This document shows positions 1 through 5,787 of a DNA stretch of 6,018 nucleotides, one piece after another. Both the position numbers and the translations under genes were made by a program. How positions within the stretch are numbered: position 1 is the stretch's first letter; each line of letters starts with the position of its first letter. A model generated the notes under the pieces. It had not been told where the DNA came from, ran no database searches, and was given only the letters and a program-made list of their open reading frames with translations. The DNA comes from 70-18 sp041691815 (GTDB lineage Bacteria; Pseudomonadota; Alphaproteobacteria; Acetobacterales; Acetobacteraceae): contig JBEPTZ010000195.1 in NCBI GenBank assembly GCA_041691815.1, positions 1 through 6,018 on the forward strand, written 5' to 3'.

Positions 1-850
1 CCTCACGCGGCACGAAGTCGGCGATATCGTCGCGGAACTCGGCGCCATACTCGGCCGCGGCCGCCGCAGGGTCATCCTCGTATGCCTCGGCGATGATCTC
101 CGGATCGATGCCGGGGTTCATCTCGGCGGTGCTGCCACGCCAGACCAGCACGCGGGCATTATCCTTCCCGAAATGCCGCTTGAACGTCGCATACAGCACG
201 CCGTTTTTGCGGTAGGGGCTGGATGCATTGAGCAGGATCGCGCCTGGGATTGAGGACATACCCGGCCGCAGCGCCCGGAAAATCTCAACATCGGGGTTTG
301 CGCTGGTGTCATCCCGCCAGAACGCCGTTTCGTCGGCCAGCACCGCCGCAAACGAATACCCGCGCGTCACCCGAAAGCTGGCGGTGGCAATCTCGATCAC
401 CACCCGGTTGTTGAGCGTTATTGTCTCTGACGTGCGGTCATCAACCATCGCGGCCAGCGTCGGCACCGCATCCAGCATTCCGGTGATGTAGCGGAAGATC
501 GAGCGCGCCTGCTTCCGGTCGGCGGCAATGATTGCGATGGTTGCCACCTCGCCCGGCGCCAGATACGGAGCGTAGTCGCGGAAAGTTGCCAGATAGGTCG
601 CCACCAGGGCCAGCACACGGGACTTGCCGCCCCGCCGGCCCACCACCAGCGCCGCTTCCTTGAAGGGGGCTACAGGCGGCGTCAGACGGCCCGTGTGGTG
701 CCGGTACGCCTCGGCCTCGCTGTCGGACATCGGCAGGGCGAACAGCGCCGCCAGGAAGGCCCGCCATGCGCGCCAGGTGCCACCGGGAAAGTAAGGCCCG
801 AACATCGCCGGATGGTCGAGCGCAGCTAGCAGGGTGGCGGCCTCAGTCAT
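1..850 (-). CDS. terL: Phage terminase large subunit, N-terminal ATPase part (3' end outside window)
   Basis: The first 283 residues of the DNA-packaging motor are visible; the gene runs off the left edge. It begins MTEAATLLAALDHPAMFGPY at the only in-frame ATG after a stop (TGA at 860-862). The ATPase domain shows EAALVVGRRGGKSRVLA, with Walker A GRRGGKS at 71-77 (K76). The Walker B pattern is FAAVLADETAFW (167-178), with D173 and catalytic E174. The coupling-motif region is ILLNASSPYRKNG (205-217). The stretch AAEYGAEFRDDIADFV (265-280) matches the E-F-R-D-D segment that usually precedes the nuclease domain, which would lie outside the window. In the cell it would translocate phage DNA into proheads and cut concatemers. 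It overlaps the 104-aa gene by 8 bp and has no clear ribosome site, so it probably relies on coupling. No frameshift is seen in the visible part. Confidence 0.93.
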   Translation of the reverse strand, partial: MTEAATLLAALDHPAMFGPYFPGGTWRAWRAFLAALFALPMSDSEAEAYRHHTGRLTPPVAPFKEAALVVGRRGGKSRVLALVATYLATFRDYAPYLAPGEVATIAIIAADRKQARSIFRYITGMLDAVPTLAAMVDDRTSETITLNNRVVIEIATASFRVTRGYSFAAVLADETAFWRDDTSANPDVEIFRALRPGMSSIPGAILLNASSPYRKNGVLYATFKRHFGKDNARVLVWRGSTAEMNPGIDPEIIAEAYEDDPAAAAAEYGAEFRDDIADFVPRE

Positions 851-1157
851 ACGGCTGCGTCAGGATATCTGGATGCGCGGCGAGCACGGCGGCGCCAGCA
901 GCGCGGCACCACAGGTATTTTTGCTCGGCCGTCTCGAAGGCGAGCACCGGCACCTTTTCAAGCAGGCGGCCGGCGTCATTGCGAACCTCGCAGACCGGCG
1001 GCAGCACGATCACAGCGCCGCGAGATGCGTGTGTTGGGCACCGAACAACGAACACGCCGCCCGATAGCTCAATCGTCGCCCATCCCAGGAATGCGCTACG
1101 TTTTTGGCGTCGCCCGTGCGTGAACCCGATCAGGCGCGGCGGCGGCGCGTCACTCAT
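843..1157 (-). CDS. Small phage protein, 104 aa, beta-rich; function unknown
   Basis: The sequence reads as beta strands followed by a C-terminal helix: SAFLGWATIELSGG, VFVVRCPTH, GAVIVLPPVCEV, then LLEKVPVLAFETAEQKYLWC and the helix AAGAAVLAAHPDIL. This general order (strand, xCxxH-like turn, 'lP' strand, 'pvl.f' strand, aromatic helix ending 'aL..hPd') resembles small phage proteins with a SpoVG-like or single-strand-DNA-interacting look. The resemblance is weak and I give no symbol. Cys and His in RCPTH are too few for a zinc finger. The ATG at 1157 overlaps the preceding TGA (ATGA), and the gene overlaps the terminase start by 8 bp, so all three genes are probably translationally coupled. 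A longer frame up to 1259 would overlap the 118-aa gene and is not supported. Confidence 0.65.
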   Translation of the reverse strand: MSDAPPPRLIGFTHGRRQKRSAFLGWATIELSGGVFVVRCPTHASRGAVIVLPPVCEVRNDAGRLLEKVPVLAFETAEQKYLWCRAAGAAVLAAHPDILTQPYD

Positions 1158-1510
1158 GCCGCCACCGGCTCCCGCATGATCTCCGCCAACGACGGCGCGC
1201 GCTGTGCCGGCCCTTTCAGGCCAAGATCGCGCAGCGCCCGCGACAACGTTGCAGACCACGCCAGATAGGTGCGGGTATCGTGCTCGGTCATCGTCTCAGT
1301 TTCGGCAAACTTGCGATCCATCGCCGCCGTGCGCAACGTCAACTGAGTGATGCGCTCGATCAGCATGAGTTGGGTACAGGACGGGTTGCCGCCGATATGC
1401 TCGATCAAGGCGGTGCGGGTGTCGCGGCAGAGGCGGCCTTCCTGCGTTCTGCCGTCCAGCTTGGCCAGCGCTGCCGCTCGGGCGTAGGGACTGAAGCGCT
1501 TGCGGGACAT
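1154..1510 (-). CDS. Small conserved-looking phage protein upstream of terminase, 118 aa; possible small-terminase analogue
   Basis: The protein begins MSRKRFSPYARAAALAKLDG with a basic N-terminus, followed by helices TRTALIEHIGG, CTQLMLIERITQLTLRTAAM, DRKFAETETMTEHDTRTYLA and SATLSRALRDLGLKG. It is soluble and all-helical. This pattern (ALAKLDGRT, GGNPS.TQ, DRKFAE, MTEHD.RTYLAW) is one I associate with small proteins encoded just before the large terminase in alphaproteobacterial prophages, usually left as hypothetical. Size, helical content, basic start and position suit a DNA-recognising small terminase subunit, but no helix-turn-helix can be shown by eye. ATG 1510 is chosen because it overlaps the previous TGA (TGATG); a longer frame to 1573 would run into the upstream gene. 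Its own TGA overlaps the next ATG (ATGA). Confidence 0.7.
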   Translation of the reverse strand: MSRKRFSPYARAAALAKLDGRTQEGRLCRDTRTALIEHIGGNPSCTQLMLIERITQLTLRTAAMDRKFAETETMTEHDTRTYLAWSATLSRALRDLGLKGPAQRAPSLAEIMREPVAA

Positions 1511-2187
1511 CAGCCGAGCGGCGGCAGTGGCGTGTTGGCATCGGTCTTGAGGCGCGCGACAGCGGCAGCCCAAGGGTCAATCCAGTCCGGCGGGGTCGGC
1601 GAACCGCGGCGCAGGACGGTCACCACCGCCATCGCGCGCTCAACGTCGCCGCGCACATCGCCGCGGACGTGGCGTTGAACGGCGAACATGCCATCGCCGA
1701 GTTTCAGCGCTTCATCGATCAGCGCGTTTATGCGGGCGGCGAGCGGTTCCACGCAGGGGGCCAGGATGCCTTCCAGGGCGGCCTCGATATGCCACGCGGG
1801 GGGAGATAGGCGTTGCTGCGCCACCGTCAGGGCCGCGTCCATCGCCAGCCGTTCGGCGTCCGCCAATTCCAGCGCCGCCTCAGCCGCCTTTTTGGCGGCC
1901 AGCGTCGTCGCCTCTGTGCGGGGGACAGCGTCCAGAGGAAGGCCGGCGAGGGCGGCCACGGTCAGGGCCTCAGCGTCGGCCTGCCGTGCCATGGTTGAGG
2001 CGGTGGTGGCGGCCTTTAGAGCACTCTGCGCGGCCCACCTAGCGCGCTTGGACGCCTCGAGCGCTGCCTCGATGCGCTCAAGCGCTGCGTTGGCCGCCGC
2101 CTGCGCGGGGATGGCTTCGGCGAGGGCCTGCCGGTGCGCGGACACATCAGCGCCGGCCTGGCGCTTCGTCATTGCCGCGAACATCAT
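1510..2187 (-). CDS. Ala-rich coiled-coil phage protein, 225 aa, function unknown
   Basis: This is a highly helical protein whose central region, about residues 18-126, is dominated by Ala with regularly spaced Leu, Glu, Lys and Arg (AALERIEAALEASKRARWAA, AAKKAAEAALELADAERLAM), which suggests a long coiled coil. A break at SPPAW (128-132) leads to a second helical segment (ARINALIDEALKLGDGMF). Next comes a short tandem VRGDVRGDV (174-182), and the tail PTPPDWIDPWAAAV ends in a Pro-rich LPPLG. No enzyme motif, membrane segment or signal peptide is visible. The upstream TGA and this ATG overlap as TGATGATG, so either 2187 or 2184 may be used; an AGGG a few bases upstream fits 2184 slightly better. 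ATG 2172 has no such site. Its TGA overlaps the next ATG (TGATG). Position before the terminase makes a structural, scaffold-like or adaptor role conceivable, but this is inference. Confidence 0.65.
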   Translation of the reverse strand: MMFAAMTKRQAGADVSAHRQALAEAIPAQAAANAALERIEAALEASKRARWAAQSALKAATTASTMARQADAEALTVAALAGLPLDAVPRTEATTLAAKKAAEAALELADAERLAMDAALTVAQQRLSPPAWHIEAALEGILAPCVEPLAARINALIDEALKLGDGMFAVQRHVRGDVRGDVERAMAVVTVLRRGSPTPPDWIDPWAAAVARLKTDANTPLPPLG

Positions 2188-2681
2188 CAGCCCTGCCGGA
2201 TGCGAGCCAGGGACGGGAACCGAGTGCGCAGATCGGCGTCGCCCTTGGCATCCATGGCCAGCGGGCGGCCGCCGTTCTGGGTCTGCCGCGCGAGGCGGAA
2301 CATGGCGCCGTAGGCCGAGGGGTCCACGCCGGCCAGATCGACGTTCATGCGGGCCAAAGCCAGCTTGTAGGTGGCGGCCACCGACGTCTGAAGGGGCGCC
2401 TCGCCGATGACGGATTTCACGTCCGCCTCCGCCGTGCGGATTGCGTTCATTATGCGCAGGGCGCTGCGTGTGGCGGAGTCCATGGCGGGAACACCCTTCG
2501 TGTTGAGGCCCTTGTCGAACGGGTCCGGCGTCTCGACGCCGAGGCATTCCGCCACCAGATTGTCGAGCATTTCCGAGAGCGTCTCGATCTGCTCGGGCGT
2601 TGTCTCGAATTCGTCCCTGATCCATTCCCGCAGCTTAGCGGCGCCCACGGCTCTGGTTTGCATCTGATATATCTGCGGCAT
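2187..2681 (-). CDS. Unrecognised phage protein, 164 aa
   Basis: I do not recognise this family. The protein is soluble and mostly helical by eye, with no signal peptide or membrane segment. Its N-terminal third (KLREWIRDEFETTPEQIE, LSEMLDNLVAECLG) looks amphipathic, followed by a charged loop (ETPDPFDKGLNTKG). Further helices then follow (ATRSALRIMNAIRTAEADV, AATYKLALARMNVDLAG), and the tail is basic (RTRFPSLARIRQG). No catalytic motif is visible. The ATG at 2681 is chosen for its GGAG site; ATG 2696 would add five residues (MEHRP). It is the first gene after the non-coding gap and its TGA overlaps the ATG of the next gene (TGATG), so it heads a coupled set leading to the terminase. A role in early packaging or DNA handling is possible from position only. 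Confidence 0.65.
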   Translation of the reverse strand: MPQIYQMQTRAVGAAKLREWIRDEFETTPEQIETLSEMLDNLVAECLGVETPDPFDKGLNTKGVPAMDSATRSALRIMNAIRTAEADVKSVIGEAPLQTSVAATYKLALARMNVDLAGVDPSAYGAMFRLARQTQNGGRPLAMDAKGDADLRTRFPSLARIRQG

Positions 2682-2690
2682 CGGTCGGTG

Positions 2691-2694
2691 CTCC
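2691..2694 (-). promoter_or_regulatory. Ribosome binding site (GGAG) deciding the 2681 start
   Basis: GGAG lies nine bases before the ATG at 2681 and inside the codons that follow the alternative ATG at 2696. The 2696 ATG has no purine-rich site in front of it, so 2681 is favoured. Confidence 0.5.
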
Positions 2695-2768
2695 ATCTCG
2701 GGGTGGCGGAAGGCAGTGGGATCGGCGGCGGATCGGCACGGCGTCGGCGGTGGAAGCGGGGGCGAGTT

Positions 2769-2798
2769 GCGGCGGAAAACCCCAGGTTTATGCGCCGC
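2769..2798 (-). other. Stem-loop in the leader of the 164-aa gene
   Basis: An outer stem GCGGCG/CGCCGC (2769-2774 with 2793-2798) encloses an inner stem AAACC/GGTTT (2777-2781 with 2785-2789) with a three-base loop, making a 30-base hairpin. It lies about 90 bases upstream of the start at 2681 and would sit in the 5' untranslated leader if transcription starts in the AT-rich block. It lacks a U-tract, so a simple terminator is unlikely. Its role is unknown. Confidence 0.35.
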
Positions 2799-2838
2799 TT
2801 ATGGGACATATATTGGACGTTCGAGCGGTTGGTTGCAA

Positions 2839-2901
2839 GAAAAATAAATAATATCAAATTGTTATACACTGACGAATAGGAGAGTTTACCGCTGTGTATA
2901 A
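2839..2901. other. Candidate replication origin core: AT-rich block with two inverted DnaA-box-like sites
   Basis: On the minus strand 2901-2893 reads TTATACACA, a perfect fit to the DnaA-box consensus TTATNCACA. On the plus strand 2862-2870 reads TTATACACT, differing only at the last base. Together TTATACAC and GTGTATAA form perfect 8-bp inverted arms 24 bp apart. Directly beside them, 2839-2868 is almost pure A/T, in striking contrast to the GC-rich surroundings, and would suit DNA unwinding. The position just downstream of a primase-helicase pair fits an origin. The same arms could instead be an operator for a dimeric repressor. Confidence 0.45.
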
Positions 2902-2906
2902 GCGGT
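2888..2906. repeat. Short inverted repeat ACCGCT/AGCGGT enclosing a DnaA-box-like sequence
   Basis: Arms of 6 bp (2888-2893 and 2901-2906) flank a 7-base centre GTGTATA, so the perfect DnaA-box-like site largely forms the loop. It could be a small hairpin or a protein site. It is not followed by a T-run on either strand. Confidence 0.35.
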
Positions 2907-3060
2907 TACGGGTGAAATGCGGACGGTAGGATGGTCCGAAAATGTTTTCAGAAATGGGTGGTTGATCGGCTCAACTGGGCCGCGTTGCGGGGCTGGCGGA
3001 AGCATTGAAACGGGCACGGGGTGCAATTATTGGCATGACGCGAGAGTGCATTCGGCCGAA

Positions 3061-3092
3061 CCGCTGACACGCACTGACGCGCGTGTCACCCC
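3061..3092. repeat. Inverted/direct repeat cluster TGACACGC...GCGTGTCA (candidate iterons)
   Basis: TGACACGC (3065-3072) and GCGTGTCA (3081-3088) are perfect 8-bp inverted arms separated by 8 bp, and the spacer contains another TGACGC. The right arm continues into CCCC, so the minus strand reads GGGGTGACACGCGCG, matching GGGGTGACGCGCG at the end of the helicase gene apart from two inserted bases. No T-run follows on the minus strand, so an intrinsic terminator is unlikely. Binding sites for the helicase/initiator or a regulator fit better. Confidence 0.5.
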
Positions 3093-3154
3093 ATTGTGCG
3101 CGTATTTCTATACCAGCAACAAACTCACCCGCGTTGTAAATTGGCGTACAATGG

Positions 3155-3184
3155 TCAGGCACGCGTGTCATCGCGCGTCACCCC
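3155..3184. repeat. GTGACRCGCG-type repeat unit at the 3' end of the helicase gene
   Basis: On the minus strand this stretch reads GGGGTGACGCGCG, then ATGACACGCGTGCCTGA, so it holds two copies of a TGACRCGCG core (R = A or G). The copies encode the helicase's last residues GVTRDDTRA and its stop. The same GGGGTGAC(A)CGCG sequence recurs about 90 bp downstream at 3078-3092. Short repeats spanning a replication gene's end and the adjacent non-coding DNA are typical of protein-binding iterons, but binding is inferred only. Confidence 0.5.
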
Positions 3185-4582
3185 GAGCGTAAGACCGTCG
3201 TATTCGCGCCAGCGGCGGCCCTCTTCCCTACGATGCTTCAACGCTAAACCCGGAACGGCGGCGCCAAGATCGCGCCCGAAGCCTTGCACCGTGCCGGGGT
3301 GATCGCGGCCCTGGTCGCGGCACCAATCGCACCATGCGGCATACAGCGAATCCGGCGGCACTGTTGCGCCCGATTTGACTGTGCATCGCTCGCGAAGGAA
3401 TGCTCCGATCGGAGAACCGAGGTCTTCCATCTCCTGCATCGCGGCGGCAGATGATGCCGGCGGCACGAAATAGCCACGCTTCGTGAGTCGGTCCCATCCC
3501 TGCAAGGCCCACAGCAGGATGCCGGGCAGTTCGCAGAGTAGTCGGCCGGTGAGCGCCCGGTCCTCATGCCCGTAGAACGAATGCACGAGGCGCAGGATGA
3601 TGAACCGGCTGGCCAGGGCGCCGCTGGCGTCGTTGAGGCGCGGCAGTTCGTTGGACAGGATCAGGAACCGCGCGTCGAGTTTCCCGGTCCAGCCGTCGCG
3701 AAATTTGCGATCGATCGTCAGGCTATCCTCGCCGGTGATGCTGAGGATGCGCTCGGCGATGATGCTTTGGTCGGCCTTTCCACTGAGCCGCGCATCTGAG
3801 ATGACGGCGAGGCGCTTGCCGATCAGCGGTGCCAGGCCGAAGTTCTGCGCCAGACTGCTGAGCGTCGGCCCGGCGACGTTGGATTGCCCGAGTAGATGGG
3901 TCAGGACGCGCGCAATTGTGCCCTTGCCGGAGCGCTTTGGCCCAACGATCAGGAATGCCTTTTGGTGGGAGGTATCGGCGGTCAGGGCCAATCCGAAAAA
4001 CTCTTGCAGGGCATCAATTGACTGCTGATCGCCAGGCCACAGGGTCGCCAGAAATTTCAGCCATGCGGTCGGCGCGGCCGCGCTCGGGCTATAGGCAAAA
4101 TCCAGCGCATTGAGCGTGAAGAATCTCGGTGTGTGCGGTAGCAGCCGGCGCGTGGGCAGATGGAGCAGCCCATTCGAGCATGCGATGATCTCTGCTGCGG
4201 GGGGCTGGTTGGTGCTGTCGAGCCATGCCGGCGGCCGAAGGTCGGATGGAGCCTGAGTCGCTGCCGCAGTCGCTTCTAGAACGTTTGCGACTTTGGCGCG
4301 GGTCGGATCGAACGGTACCAGTCCGCCCTTGTCGGTTGGGCGCTGCGCACGATCGAGAAACGCGTAGATTCCTGCCCGCATTTCGTCCGTCGTCTGCTCG
4401 GCGTAGTGGGTGCCGGCCCAGCGATAGAATGTGCTGTTCTGGTGATGCAGCGTGCGGATGCCGCCCTTTGTATGCTGGAGCCGGACCATCTCCCGCGCGC
4501 TGATCAGTGGCGCACCGGGCGAGAGTATCAGGTCGCTGGCTGCGGCTTCCTTGGCAGCCGACAAGTCCGGAAATGCGTCCAT
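3155..4582 (-). CDS. Phage/plasmid primase-helicase of the P4/D5 family (D5_N + SF3 helicase)
   Basis: This 475-aa protein is a replicative superfamily 3 helicase of the poxvirus D5/phage P4 type, which unwinds DNA at the element's origin using ATP. The D5_N-type region covers about residues 40-195 (STFYRWAGTHYAE at 50-62, CSNGLLHL at 135-142). SF3 motifs follow in order: Walker A GPKRSGKGT (214-222, K220); Walker B-like GKRLAVISDARL (255-266, D263); ITGEDSLTIDRKF (282-294); motif C FLILSNELP (306-314, N311); and arginine finger region ALASRF (322-327, R326). The C-terminal 80 residues (WCDWCRDQG, FGRDLGAAVPG, REYDGLTL) look like the winged-helix tail common in this family. The start at 4582 has a strong GGAGGG seven bases upstream and overlaps the primase stop by one base. 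An in-frame ATG at 4621 lacks such a site. No AEP motifs are seen here, so priming is probably done by the upstream protein. The last nine codons are made of the repeat also found downstream. Confidence 0.93.
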   Translation of the reverse strand: MDAFPDLSAAKEAAASDLILSPGAPLISAREMVRLQHTKGGIRTLHHQNSTFYRWAGTHYAEQTTDEMRAGIYAFLDRAQRPTDKGGLVPFDPTRAKVANVLEATAAATQAPSDLRPPAWLDSTNQPPAAEIIACSNGLLHLPTRRLLPHTPRFFTLNALDFAYSPSAAAPTAWLKFLATLWPGDQQSIDALQEFFGLALTADTSHQKAFLIVGPKRSGKGTIARVLTHLLGQSNVAGPTLSSLAQNFGLAPLIGKRLAVISDARLSGKADQSIIAERILSITGEDSLTIDRKFRDGWTGKLDARFLILSNELPRLNDASGALASRFIILRLVHSFYGHEDRALTGRLLCELPGILLWALQGWDRLTKRGYFVPPASSAAAMQEMEDLGSPIGAFLRERCTVKSGATVPPDSLYAAWCDWCRDQGRDHPGTVQGFGRDLGAAVPGLALKHRREEGRRWREYDGLTLGVTRDDTRA

Positions 4583-5787
4583 CACGCCGCCCTCCGCGAT
4601 ATTGTCTGCTCGCCGCACCATGTCGCTGTGCGGGCCACCTCGGCGGGAGACAATCCGAGCCGGGCACCCTCCGCCAGCGCTTCCCGCTCGATCTCATCCT
4701 GCGGCGCCTGTTCGCGGATCAGGCTGAACACCAGCTTGGCCAGCGCCTTGCGTTCTGCGGCTTTCGTCAGGCCGAACCGTTGCGCCAGTTCCGTGAGCGC
4801 GCGCCGCCGGTCGCCGCCGAAGTCGAGGATCACGGTGACATCGAAGGCATCCAGCGCGGTGACACCGCACCAGGCCGGCAGATTTGCCGCGTGCAGGGGG
4901 TCGGTGCCGTTGTGGCTGAATACCCGCTCGACACCCCCGAACACCTTGATGTCGGCGCCGTAGCAGCCTGAGCCGGAGTTCGGATGCCTGTAGTGCTGCC
5001 CTGCCTGATCGTAGCCATGGACGGTCAGGATGCCGGCCAAGTCGAAATGCGCGCGGATACGCTCGATCAGGGAATCGTCGGGGTCGAACCCCTGCGCCAA
5101 TCGCGCGTCACGACGCTGCTGTGCCTCGGCGTGGGCTGCCGCGGCGATCAGGTCGGCTTCTGCCTGCCGCGCCGCCAGCAGGCGTCCAGCGGCGGCGGTG
5201 AGCCATGCGGCATCGATCGGCGCGCCGTCGATCTGGTGCGTCTGGTGGTGGTCGCTTGGCACTTCCAGGTCGCAGCTTGGCGCGTAGAAAAATGAACTTG
5301 CGCCCGCCTTGCTGCTGTCGATAACCCCGCTCATTTCCAGCCGCTCGGCGATGACTTCCACGGCCGGCAGGTCGTGCGCGATCTCAGCGGTAAGCGGCAG
5401 CACGATCCGATACCGAGGCGCCGCTGGGGTGTGGCTGTGGCTGGTGTAGAGAACCGCAGCCCAGCCCGCATGCCGCACCCGCTCGACGGTGGCGCCGATC
5501 GTCGGCGGAACCTCGCCAGTCGCCTTGTTGGTCTCGATATCCAAGGCAACCGCAGTGCGGGCCAGCAAGTTGCGTTTGACGCGCCGTACTTGCCGACCAT
5601 CGGCTTCAAGCGAGAACCGCGCCGGCACGAATCCGGGTCCGTCTTTCACACCTTCGCGCCGATATGCCAGCACTTCGCCGAAGGTTTGCCACGTGAGCGT
5701 TTCAGGGTCGCCGAGTGCAAGGCGCCCCTTGGTCCCCGCGTCAGGAAACCATGAGATAGTGAGCACGAGGTCGGCGGTGCTGCTCAT
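4582..5787 (-). CDS. AEP-like DNA primase (archaeo-eukaryotic primase fold) with CHC2-like C-terminal region
   Basis: This 401-aa protein is the probable primase of the element, making primers for the helicase encoded next to it. Residues 80-175 carry an AEP-type pattern: ALDIE (D83, E85) as the acidic metal-binding pair, TSHSHT (115-120) as the s-x-H-like motif, PRYRIVLPL (124-132), VIDSS (155-159, D157) as the likely third acidic site, then FFYAPSCD (166-173). Residues 195-232 are an Ala/Arg-rich helical linker. Residues 248-340 (HFDLAGILTVHGY, YRHPNSGSGC, VFSHNGTDPL, LDAFDV, LTELAQRFGL) resemble the layout of a CHC2 zinc-ribbon primase domain, but the usual zinc cysteines are mostly absent. 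ATG 5787 is chosen because it overlaps the previous stop (ATGA); extending to 5898 would overlap that gene by over 100 bp. Its TGA overlaps the helicase ATG (TGATG). The AEP call comes from motif reading, not a profile search. Confidence 0.72.
   Translation of the reverse strand: MSSTADLVLTISWFPDAGTKGRLALGDPETLTWQTFGEVLAYRREGVKDGPGFVPARFSLEADGRQVRRVKRNLLARTAVALDIETNKATGEVPPTIGATVERVRHAGWAAVLYTSHSHTPAAPRYRIVLPLTAEIAHDLPAVEVIAERLEMSGVIDSSKAGASSFFYAPSCDLEVPSDHHQTHQIDGAPIDAAWLTAAAGRLLAARQAEADLIAAAAHAEAQQRRDARLAQGFDPDDSLIERIRAHFDLAGILTVHGYDQAGQHYRHPNSGSGCYGADIKVFGGVERVFSHNGTDPLHAANLPAWCGVTALDAFDVTVILDFGGDRRRALTELAQRFGLTKAAERKALAKLVFSLIREQAPQDEIEREALAEGARLGLSPAEVARTATWCGEQTISRRAA
4590..4595 (-). 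promoter_or_regulatory. Strong ribosome binding site (GGAGGG) for the helicase
   Basis: On the minus strand GGAGGG sits seven bases before the ATG at 4582. It lies inside the last codons of the primase-like gene. This decides the helicase start in favour of 4582 over the in-frame ATG at 4621, and suggests the helicase can be translated independently as well as by coupling. Confidence 0.7.

Larger units (their letters stand above)
2697..3154. other. Gene-free region between the replication and pre-packaging modules
   Basis: About 460 bp separate the helicase stop from the next supported start, in a window where all other genes overlap. Reading frames here lack the GC-rich third positions of the neighbouring genes. 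From helicase side to distal side it contains the TGACACGC repeat cluster, a short palindrome GAAAA-TG-TTTTC (2938-2949), two opposed DnaA-box-like sequences, an AT-rich block and a stem-loop. Since the downstream genes need their own transcription start unless they depend on read-through, a minus-strand promoter probably lies here, but I could not identify a convincing -35/-10 pair. No clear intrinsic terminator follows the helicase. Confidence 0.65.

Noticed and set aside
1688..2410. 240-aa plus-strand frame rich in Ala and Ser
   Set aside because: It mirrors the Ala-rich coiled-coil gene on the other strand, as expected for a shadow.
2188..2625. Long upstream extension of the coiled-coil gene
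   Set aside because: The extension runs inside the 164-aa gene in another frame and has Gly/Arg-rich shadow composition; coupling at 2187 is the better start.
2809..2838. Possible minus-strand promoter TTGCAA with AATATA or TATATG downstream
   Set aside because: The spacing is 18-20 bases and the -10 match is poor, so no promoter call is made although one is expected in the gap.
2172..2879. 235-aa plus-strand frame
   Set aside because: It is antisense to two supported genes and part of the gap, with no plausible domain; a GC-rich shadow frame.
3134..3151. TTGTA/TACAA inverted repeat after the helicase as a terminator
   Set aside because: The stem is only 5 bp with an 8-base loop, low GC and no T-run; not a convincing terminator.
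2971..3171. 66-aa minus-strand frame overlapping the helicase end
   Set aside because: Third codon positions are not GC-rich like its neighbours, no ribosome site precedes it, and it runs through the repeat cluster; treated as non-coding.
4583..4621. Helicase start at ATG 4621
   Set aside because: It has no ribosome site, whereas ATG 4582 has GGAGGG at seven bases and overlaps the preceding stop by one base.
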